This document shows positions 1 to 4,482 of a stretch of DNA of 7,131 nucleotides, one piece after another. The notes below the pieces were generated by a model. The model was given only the letters and a program-made list of their open reading frames with translations, ran no database searches and was not told where the DNA came from. Source of the stretch: Coriobacteriales bacterium (lineage in GTDB: Bacteria; Actinomycetota; Coriobacteriia; Coriobacteriales; UBA8131); the NCBI GenBank assembly GCA_031286975.1, contig JAITTM010000178.1:1-7131 (forward strand), written 5' to 3'. The position numbers were made by a program, and so were the translations under genes. The number at the start of each line of letters is the position of its first letter. Position 1 is the first letter of the stretch.

Positions 1-1536
1 CCACACAATCCGCCCGTTCGCGCGCACAACCGGCTGTTTTGCCCGTGCCTCAAGCGGCATTTTGCGGTCAATCAGCACGTCCGAGACCAGCTTGTGGCGG
101 CCTTGCATGCCCAGAGGACAAAAGCGCTCCCCCTCCTGCAGGTTGCTGACCCGCAGCTCGACAGCCGCTGCCACAGAAGCACTCGCAGGGGCGGTCTCGG
201 TCACGCCCAACGCGGCGCCGTCCACAAACACCAGCTGTGGTGTCGCCTGCTGGAGCGCGTAGTCCACGGGCTTATCCGCAAACGCAGCCGCAGGCACCGA
301 GAACAACTCGACACGCCCGCCCATTGGCAGCATACAGGGCACACCAAACTCCAGCACAAGGCAGAACTCCTGCTTGCGCAGCTCTTTGATGCGCTGGGAA
401 TTGCGTTGGATGACCAGTGTACCGTAAACGTTGCGCACCAACACATCGCCGGGTAGATTCGTTACAAAGCCGACAAGCTGCCCATTTTTTGTAATGTTCT
501 CGATATGTCCAAAGGTGATGCGCTCGCCGTGAGGCAGCACCCTGCCGCAGAGTCTGTGCAGCAAGCGTCGCACCAAGGGTTTTGCCGCGGAGAAAACCGT
601 GCCGTCCACCCGCAGCGACTCGCCCTCACCCGCGGCAACAAAGCGGGTCTCGAGCTCATCGACCAGCGTGTCGAGATAGGCATCCTCGCCCGCCAGGATG
701 TCGATGCTGCGCCGCAGCGTTGCCAGCAACTCCGGGTTGCGCGCCTGCGCCAGCGGCATGAGTTCATGCCGCACAAAGGCCCGCAGATGCTCGGTATCGT
801 AGTTGGTGGCATCCTCGCGCCAGGGCTGTGACAGCGCGTGGGACGGGCCAGCTGCCCCTCCGCCTTCCTCCGTCTCACTGGCTCCCCCTGCTCCCTTGGC
901 TCCCTCCGTCTCCCTGCTGTTTTCCCGGTCACTGCCGTCCAGCAGATACGCACGCAGCTCCGCGCGGGTGCAATCGAGCAGCGGGCGCACAACTCTGCCG
1001 TTCACATAGGGAATCGAACTCAGGCTGCCCGCTCCCCCACCCACAATGCTGCGCATATAGAAGGTCTCCACGCGATCGTCGAGTGTATGGGCAACCGCGA
1101 TGCGGCCCACAGAGGGATCTGCGCCCTTCTCCGCACAGAGGGCATCCAGCACGTTGTTGGCGTGATGATACCGCAGCTCGCGCCCCAACTGCTCGATGTT
1201 GCCGCCGGTGCTGGCGGCCAGGGCAGCTACGTCGAGCCGCACGGCGTGAAATGCAAGGCCGAGCTTTTGGGCGAGAGTTGCCACGAACTTCTCATCAGCA
1301 TCTGCGGCATCGCCGCGCAGCCCATGATTGATGTGGAGAACAACGTAGGGGTTTGAGGGATAGAGCGTCGTGAGCATGGTTGTCAGCGCCACTGAATCAG
1401 AGCCGCCGCTCACCATGAGCACCACGGGGGCCTCCGGCTCCAACAGAGCATGCGCGGCAACCGTGCGCCGCACTTTTGCAAACAGCTCGCCAAAACCACG
1501 AGCGCTCTTTGCCTTTGTGTCGATATTTGCTTTCAT
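1..1536 (-). CDS. tilS: tRNA(Ile)-lysidine synthetase TilS (3' end outside window)
   Basis: TilS uses ATP and lysine to convert C34 of the CAU-anticodon tRNA-Ile to lysidine in the cytoplasm, so that AUA is read as isoleucine; it is normally essential. All 512 visible codons are open. The PP-loop ATPase motif SGGSDS is at residues 43-48, and HINHGLRGDAADAD (68-81) is the typical second conserved block. HTLDDRVETFYMR (150-162) and the WREDATNYD segment (239-247) follow. The C-terminal substrate-binding domain has GERFCPLGMQGRHKLVSDVLID (469-490, family pattern GDRFxPLGMxGxKKLxDxxID) and reaches NGRIVW at the edge, so only a short end is missing. ATG at 1536 is the first possible start after an in-frame TAG; no Shine-Dalgarno is seen, but TAGAAT lies six bases upstream, so a leaderless transcript is possible. 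Residues about 200-236 are a Gly/Ala/Glu-rich insert not expected in the family. Confidence 0.95.
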   Translation of the reverse strand, partial: MKANIDTKAKSARGFGELFAKVRRTVAAHALLEPEAPVVLMVSGGSDSVALTTMLTTLYPSNPYVVLHINHGLRGDAADADEKFVATLAQKLGLAFHAVRLDVAALAASTGGNIEQLGRELRYHHANNVLDALCAEKGADPSVGRIAVAHTLDDRVETFYMRSIVGGGAGSLSSIPYVNGRVVRPLLDCTRAELRAYLLDGSDRENSRETEGAKGAGGASETEEGGGAAGPSHALSQPWREDATNYDTEHLRAFVRHELMPLAQARNPELLATLRRSIDILAGEDAYLDTLVDELETRFVAAGEGESLRVDGTVFSAAKPLVRRLLHRLCGRVLPHGERITFGHIENITKNGQLVGFVTNLPGDVLVRNVYGTLVIQRNSQRIKELRKQEFCLVLEFGVPCMLPMGGRVELFSVPAAAFADKPVDYALQQATPQLVFVDGAALGVTETAPASASVAAAVELRVSNLQEGERFCPLGMQGRHKLVSDVLIDRKMPLEARAKQPVVRANGRIVW

Positions 1537-1565
1537 GAGGCTATTCTACGCGATTAGCAGAAGGA

Positions 1566-1615
1566 GGGTGGCGCATCTTTGTCAGTTACCATCAACCGCC
1601 AAAGACGCGCCACCC
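1566..1615. repeat. 16-bp inverted repeat upstream of tilS
   Basis: The arms GGGTGGCGCATCTTTG (1566-1581) and CAAAGACGCGCCACCC (1600-1615) are complementary at 15 of 16 positions, and the exception is a position that can form a G-U wobble in RNA. The loop is 18 bases. It sits 30 bases before the tilS start. No T-run follows on either strand. It could be an operator, a leader-RNA hairpin or a repeat element. Confidence 0.7.
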
Positions 1616-1635
1616 CACGGATGATGTGTGGGAGG

Positions 1636-1670
1636 GGGGAGACGGATGAGAGTGAAGCACCCGTCTCCCC
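1636..1670. repeat. 10-bp perfect inverted repeat, GGGGAGACGG arms
   Basis: GGGGAGACGG (1636-1645) pairs perfectly with CCGTCTCCCC (1661-1670) around a 15-base loop. The left arm extends a run of six G. No T-run follows on either strand, so it is not a standard intrinsic terminator. Its function is unknown. Confidence 0.65.
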
Positions 1671-1783
1671 GTTCGGTGTGCCTGCATCTGCCTGCAGGCG
1701 GAGAACGTACTTTGGAGCACACGTAGAGAACATACTATGAGTCGCGCATACAATCCGTTTCGCGCTACCGGTTCCTTTGAGAT

Positions 1784-1891
1784 TTCGCTTTCGTGTTCAT
1801 CGAACCTGAGGTTTTTGGCAAACTGTCTTGCAAGCTCGTCCCGGAGTTTCCCTTTGCCAAAAACCAGACGGACGATGAACACGAACTCGAA
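1784..1891. repeat. Large nested inverted repeat (about 108 bp)
   Basis: Two pairs of perfect 13-bp arms share one centre at 1837.5. The outer pair is TTCGTGTTCATCG (1790-1802) with CGATGAACACGAA (1873-1885). The inner pair is GGTTTTTGGCAAA (1810-1822) with TTTGCCAAAAACC (1853-1865). The 7-base segments between the pairs do not match, and the 30-base centre is unpaired. A further TTCG/CGAA pair at 1784-1787 and 1888-1891 extends the outer stem past two mismatches. I see no target-site duplication. It could be a structured RNA, a decayed palindromic mobile repeat, or a protein-binding or invertible element. Confidence 0.75.
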
Positions 1892-1970
1892 TCACAACGC
1901 CCCCCGGTGATGAATACTATACGTGCTTCAAGGGGCACTTTCCAGCCCCATCCATCGCGATAAATGGCTC

Positions 1971-1998
1971 TTGACAAATGGATAAAACCGTGCAGACT
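1971..1998 (+). promoter_or_regulatory. Weak candidate plus-strand promoter antisense to the micropeptide
   Basis: An exact TTGACA (1971-1976) is followed after 16 bases by CAGACT (1993-1998), which matches only three of six TATAAT positions. A transcript from here would run through the hairpin at 2011-2045 and antisense to the whole micropeptide gene. The poor -10 makes this tentative. Confidence 0.22.
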
Positions 1999-2010
1999 AG
2001 GCCAAAATCA

Positions 2011-2045
2011 AGCAGGCGGACGGGAAGAATTCCCGTCCGCCTGCT
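2011..2045 (-). terminator. Strong hairpin terminator after the micropeptide gene
   Basis: AGCAGGCGGACGGGAA (2011-2026) and TTCCCGTCCGCCTGCT (2030-2045) form a perfect 16-bp GC-rich stem with a 3-base loop. It lies 18 bases beyond the micropeptide stop codon. On the minus strand the stem is followed by TGATTTTGG, a short and imperfect T-tract; on the plus strand no T-run follows. The minus orientation is therefore preferred. Confidence 0.75.
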
Positions 2046-2063
2046 GTGCATCTGTTGCCAATC

Positions 2064-2126
2064 TTACACCTTGAAGAAGTTGATCAGCGCGGTATAGATG
2101 TCGACCAATAGTTGACGCCAGTTCAT
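2064..2126 (-). CDS. 20-residue amphipathic micropeptide (PSM-like)
   Basis: The frame encodes MNWRQLLVDIYTALINFFKV and ends in TAA. The polar residues N2, Q5, D9, T12, N16 and K19 alternate 3-4 residues apart, placing them on one narrow helix face, while W3, L6, L7, I10, Y11, L14, I15, F17, F18 and V20 fill the rest; R4 sits near the polar edge. This is the pattern of membrane-active amphipathic helices such as staphylococcal phenol-soluble modulins (20-25 residues, exported without a signal peptide). Net charge is about +1. AAGGTGGT lies six bases before the ATG, a TATACT is about 45 bases upstream, and a 16-bp hairpin follows the stop. That complete expression unit is the main reason for calling such a short gene. 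It lies 135 bases beyond the GntR-ABC-permease operon on the same strand. Alternatives are a type I toxin, a leaderless bacteriocin or a membrane-protein-associated peptide. I recognise no specific homologue. Confidence 0.72.
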   Translation of the reverse strand: MNWRQLLVDIYTALINFFKV

Positions 2127-2132
2127 GCTACC

Positions 2133-2140
2133 ACCACCTT
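2133..2140 (-). promoter_or_regulatory. Strong ribosome binding site of the micropeptide gene
   Basis: The minus strand reads AAGGTGGT, 7 of 8 matches to AAGGAGGT, ending six bases before the ATG at 2126. It is the main evidence that the 20-codon frame is translated. Confidence 0.75.
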
Positions 2141-2170
2141 TCCCCTGATTTCAGGCTTACTGACAAAGCA

Positions 2171-2176
2171 AGTATA
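2171..2176 (-). promoter_or_regulatory. Candidate -10 element for the micropeptide gene
   Basis: TATACT on the minus strand lies 44 bases before the ATG and would give a leader of about 35-40 bases. At a 17-base spacing the -35 is only TACTTT, so the promoter is either weak or activator-dependent. A short dyad, CCTGA-AA-TCAGG (2143-2154 on the plus strand), lies between the start of the transcript and the ribosome binding site. Confidence 0.45.
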
Positions 2177-2221
2177 CTCCAAAAGATCAGGCAAAAGTAC
2201 CAGGAGATATGGCGCAATTTT

Positions 2222-2249
2222 CAAGCTATATAAGTGCCAAGCTCTATAA
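2222..2249. repeat. Two 12-bp direct repeats upstream of the micropeptide promoter
   Basis: CAAGCTATATAA (2222-2233) and CAAGCTCTATAA (2238-2249) match at 11 of 12 positions with a 16-base period. They lie between the permease stop and the micropeptide -10, about 46-73 bases upstream of it on the minus strand. Tandem sites there would suit an activator. The minus-strand TTGGCACTTATA at 2240-2229 also resembles the TTGGTCTTATA arm of the GntR operator, with one extra base. Confidence 0.5.
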
Positions 2250-2261
2250 ACTCTGCAAACC

Positions 2262-3071
2262 TCACACCTTTATGGAGATGCGGCGAGAGAGAATGACAAC
2301 AACAAAGGCGAGGACAAGGGTAGTGGCGGAACTTGCGGCTGTTGCGAGAAGGACGGGCATGGGGCCAAAAAGTGTGACTGCAAGCTCTGTGAGACTCTTA
2401 CTTATAAACGTCCCCCCAAGCGGCCAGAGAGAAAGCAGGCAAATGCCAATAAGCGTGCTTAAGATCGCAGTGATGACGTGACGGTATTGGTACCCTATGA
2501 CGATAAGCCAGCCCACCAGGAAGTAGAACCAATTGCCGAGTGCCCATCCCAGGACAGAAAGCACGGTAACATCGGCAAGAACCAAGGCAATCATGACGTT
2601 GACGAGAGCCAGCGCACTGGCAATAAGCGCACTGGCACCCAGCAGGCCAACAGCGAACTGCCGCCTAGTAGCCCCCTGGCCCAGCAGTATCTCAAGGTAC
2701 AGGGGCATGACGATGCCCATAACCAACATATATCCTGCTGTTGAATTTGGCAATACTTCGGAATACGGAAGAAGGGCATTCGCGTCAAGCACATCAACGT
2801 GAGTGAGCATAAGGTTTATCACCACCATGACCACGGCAAAGATAGCCAGAAAGAAGAGGGTAGACAGCCCCATTTGCTTTATCAACCAACGAAACGCCTG
2901 CATCGCGCCGCGGGTGCTGCCCGCAGCGCCGTGCATACCTGCGCCACCCGCGTTGGCGTCTGCGCTGTTGCCCGCAGCGCCCGCGCCACCTGCCGTCACG
3001 CCCAGGGAGCCGGGCTGGCTGCTGCCTGGAACATACCCGGTCTTATCCGCATTAGATTCCCTGATAGTCAT
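2262..3071 (-). CDS. ABC transporter permease, six predicted membrane helices
   Basis: This 269-residue protein is the likely membrane partner of the ATPase encoded just upstream. Residues 1-55 are soluble and rich in Gly, Ala and Ser (about 20-55 is almost pure Gly/Ala/Ser/Asn), which is unusual for a permease. Hydrophobic segments follow at about 70-90, 112-131, 140-166, 168-193, 199-219 and 238-262, and the protein ends in a basic RRISIK tail, consistent with a cytoplasmic C-terminus. The plan fits ABC-2-type permeases of exporters, although I see no signature motif naming the substrate. The ATG at 3071 lies 20 bases inside the ATPase gene, with AAGGAG six bases before it (3078-3083), so translation is probably coupled. 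No clear terminator follows. Peptide export is possible, but it rests only on context. Confidence 0.85.
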   Translation of the reverse strand: MTIRESNADKTGYVPGSSQPGSLGVTAGGAGAAGNSADANAGGAGMHGAAGSTRGAMQAFRWLIKQMGLSTLFFLAIFAVVMVVINLMLTHVDVLDANALLPYSEVLPNSTAGYMLVMGIVMPLYLEILLGQGATRRQFAVGLLGASALIASALALVNVMIALVLADVTVLSVLGWALGNWFYFLVGWLIVIGYQYRHVITAILSTLIGICLLSLWPLGGTFISKSLTELAVTLFGPMPVLLATAASSATTLVLAFVVVILSRRISIKV

Positions 3072-3810
3072 AGGTCTCTCCTTCTTTGAGGGTCAGGCTG
3101 ATAAACAGGTCTTGCAGGGTCTTGCCGCGCTCGCGCAGCGTGTCGGCGTTGTCGTGCAGCAGCACCTGACCCTTGTCGATGATGATCGCCTCGCTAAACA
3201 GCCGCTCCATCTCGCCGATGTAGTGCGTTGAGAACAGGATAGTGCGTGGGTGCGCCAGATAGTCGGCGAGCAGCTCGTCGATGAAGACCTTGCGATAGAC
3301 GGCATCCATGCCGAGGTACGCCTCGTCGAAGATGGTGAGCGGCGCACGCGAGGCAAGCCCAATGGTGCAGCGCAGGGCAGCCGCCTGACCCTTACTCATC
3401 CTCCCGACGCTTTTCTTGCGGGGGATATCAAAGCGCTCAAGCAGGTGCTCGGCATAGGCGACATCCCAGTTAGGGCGCATGGTTGCCCCGAGCCTGAGTA
3501 GCTCCTTTGCCCTAAATGAGTTGTAGATGTCGTCGTTGCCCTGCTTTTGGTAGACAAAGGCAACCTGTGCACTGATCTCCGGATTCTCAAACGGATCGGC
3601 TCCCAGCACGCGAATGCTGCCTTGCGTGGGGCGCCTAAACCCGGCGAGCAGCGCCATGAGCGAGGTCTTGCCCGCGCCGTTGCGCCCAAACAGCCCACAG
3701 ATGGCTCCTTGCGGCACCGCCAGTGTCACCCCGGCGAGCGCCTGGGTCTGCCGCCACCCATAACGCAGGTGAACGTTGCTGCATTCGATGGCGGATACTT
3801 CAGCTCTCAT
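3052..3810 (-). CDS. ABC transporter ATP-binding protein
   Basis: This 252-residue protein is a cytoplasmic nucleotide-binding subunit that powers the permease. Walker A is GRNGAGKTS (42-50), the Q-loop glutamine is Q88, and the signature region is RMSKGQAAALR (137-147, a variant of LSGGQ). Walker B is LTIFDEAYLGMD (158-169) with catalytic E163 and the D-loop next to it, and the H-loop is STH with H196. All catalytic residues are present. The SKGQ signature and FDEA after Walker B resemble ATPases found next to GntR/YtrA regulators. The ATG overlaps the gntR stop by four bases (ATGA), and AAGGAG lies ten bases upstream within the gntR end. Substrate is unknown. Drug, cell-wall stress or membrane-active peptide handling are the usual roles of such units; the PSM-like peptide downstream favours the last, by inference. 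Confidence 0.93.
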   Translation of the reverse strand: MRAEVSAIECSNVHLRYGWRQTQALAGVTLAVPQGAICGLFGRNGAGKTSLMALLAGFRRPTQGSIRVLGADPFENPEISAQVAFVYQKQGNDDIYNSFRAKELLRLGATMRPNWDVAYAEHLLERFDIPRKKSVGRMSKGQAAALRCTIGLASRAPLTIFDEAYLGMDAVYRKVFIDELLADYLAHPRTILFSTHYIGEMERLFSEAIIIDKGQVLLHDNADTLRERGKTLQDLFISLTLKEGETYDYQGI

Positions 3811-4244
3811 AAACGCTCGTCTCCTTTATCCGTGTCTCTGTCCGTGTCTCTGTCCGTGTCTCTATCCGTATCCAAAGCCGTAGCCCAACTCCTGTTAAGA
3901 AGCTCTTGCAATTCCTGCTTGTCGATGCCCAGCAAACGCGCCTGTCGCACCAGCGGTGCCAGATGCTCCCGCTCAAAGCTGCCCTGATATCGTCTGCGGA
4001 GAAGGGCGCGGGCATCTGCACTCACAAACATCCCCAAGCCGCGCTTCTTGTAGACGATGCCCTCCTCCGCCAGCTGGCTGACCCCTTTGTGCACGGTTAC
4101 TGGATTGACGCCAAAGAAGCTCACCAGTTGGCTGTTGGAGGGTATCTGGTCGTCAGGCCCGAGCCGCCCCGTGAGGATGTCGCCCTCGATGGCCTCCTTG
4201 ACCTGTAGGAAGATGGGTCTGCCGTTGTCCAAGGTAGGTTGCAC
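3807..4244 (-). CDS. GntR-family (YtrA-type) transcriptional repressor
   Basis: This 145-residue cytoplasmic DNA-binding protein has an N-terminal winged helix-turn-helix. GRPIFLQVKEAIEGDILTGR (8-27) is the standard first helix, QIPSNSQLVSFFGVNPVTVHKG (33-54) is the recognition helix-turn-helix, and LAEEGIVYKKRGLGMFV (58-74) is the wing. The remaining residues form a short helical region rather than the large FadR or HutC ligand domain, which is the YtrA-type architecture. YtrA-type repressors usually control the ABC operon they belong to, and a matching palindrome sits on the promoter here. GTG at 4244 is the only sensible start: no ATG lies upstream in frame, and the N-terminus matches family starts. 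Oddly, residues about 125-140 are a tandem DTDR repeat made by a 12-bp DNA repeat, absent from usual family members. The stop overlaps the ATPase start by four bases. Confidence 0.93.
   Translation of the reverse strand: MQPTLDNGRPIFLQVKEAIEGDILTGRLGPDDQIPSNSQLVSFFGVNPVTVHKGVSQLAEEGIVYKKRGLGMFVSADARALLRRRYQGSFEREHLAPLVRQARLLGIDKQELQELLNRSWATALDTDRDTDRDTDRDTDKGDERL
3829..3876. repeat. 12-bp tandem repeat in the 3' end of the GntR gene
   Basis: The plus strand reads TCCGTGTCTCTG at 3829-3840 and 3841-3852, then TCCGTGTCTCTA at 3853-3864, then a degenerate unit at 3865-3876. Each unit encodes Asp-Thr-Asp-Arg on the minus strand. Since 12 is a multiple of three, gain or loss of units would keep the frame. 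The array lies a few bases before the ATPase ribosome binding site. Confidence 0.9.
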
Positions 4245-4292
4245 GCGCCTTGCGCCTCGATTCTTTCTCTTAGGGCTGTCTTCATTGCCCCT

Positions 4293-4320
4293 TTGGTCTT
4301 ATAGACTAGTATAAGACCAA
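4293..4320. promoter_or_regulatory. GntR operator palindrome over the operon promoter
   Basis: TTGGTCTTAT (4293-4302) and ATAAGACCAA (4311-4320) are a perfect 10-bp inverted repeat around an 8-base spacer containing ACTAGT. It lies 49 bases before the GntR start and covers the -10 and part of the spacer of the promoter at 4308-4335. Its size, symmetry and position are those of an operator for a dimeric winged-helix repressor, most simply the GntR protein of this operon. Confidence 0.8.
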
Positions 4321-4335
4321 CTGAGCAATTGTCAA
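4308..4335 (-). promoter_or_regulatory. Promoter of the GntR-ABC operon
   Basis: On the minus strand, TTGACA (4335-4330) is separated by 16 bases from TATACT (4313-4308), a near-consensus housekeeping promoter. The transcript would start near 4301, giving a leader of about 55-60 bases before the GTG at 4244, with GAGG and AAGG close to the start. The overlapping palindrome implies steric repression. Confidence 0.8.
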
Positions 4336-4419
4336 GCCCCTTAATCCCGCTTCACTTTCCCTCTCCAGAAGATTTTATCCCCGCATCCTCCCTGGCATCC
4401 AATCACCTTGCGCCGGCTC

Positions 4420-4448
4420 TTGCACATACAGCTAAGTTGCTACAGAAT
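4420..4448 (+). promoter_or_regulatory. Candidate promoter of the ketopantoate reductase gene
   Basis: TTGCAC (4420-4425) is followed after 17 bases by CAGAAT (4443-4448), matching four of six consensus positions in each box. A start near 4455 gives a leader of about 28 bases. This also argues that the gene begins at ATG 4483 rather than at the upstream TTG at 4408. Confidence 0.5.
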
Positions 4449-4482
4449 GGGAGCCCTACAACTCACCTGGAAACGAGACTCT

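Larger units (their letters stand above)
1537..2010. other. Gene-poor intergenic region with several inverted repeats
   Basis: About 470 bases between the micropeptide terminator and tilS contain no convincing gene. The open frames here start at GTG or TTG, lack ribosome binding sites and resemble no family I recognise. What is present is secondary structure: dyads at 1566-1615, 1636-1670 and 1784-1891, listed separately. None is followed by a T-run, so they are not ordinary intrinsic terminators. The tilS promoter should lie near the left end, but only a TAGAAT close to the tilS ATG is visible and no good -35 accompanies it. The stretch could hold a structured RNA or decayed repeat elements. 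Confidence 0.6.

Noticed and set aside
462..992. 176-codon minus-strand frame within tilS
   Set aside because: It is a shifted reading of tilS; its Arg/Ser/Trp-rich composition is typical of an out-of-frame shadow, and the TilS frame is continuous through it.
1561..1567. AAGGAGG on the plus strand, a perfect Shine-Dalgarno
   Set aside because: No start codon at a suitable distance opens a meaningful frame; it overlaps the inverted repeat arm and is probably chance.
1592..1882. 96-codon minus-strand frame with GTG start
   Set aside because: It has no ribosome binding site, its start lies inside the nested inverted repeat, and its second half is low-quality sequence with no family resemblance.
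1566..1891. Possible CRISPR array or tRNA genes in the intergenic stretch
   Set aside because: The repeats are inverted, not regularly spaced direct repeats with spacers, and no tRNA cloverleaf or TTCGA-type arm in the right context could be found.
1737..1910. 57-codon plus-strand frame starting ATG
   Set aside because: No Shine-Dalgarno or convincing promoter precedes it, the composition is Ser/Arg/Asn-rich, and it runs straight through the palindrome.
4408..4482. Longer panE with a TTG start at 4408
   Set aside because: The extra 25 residues precede the normal Rossmann start, overlap the candidate promoter at 4420-4448, and have no family resemblance.
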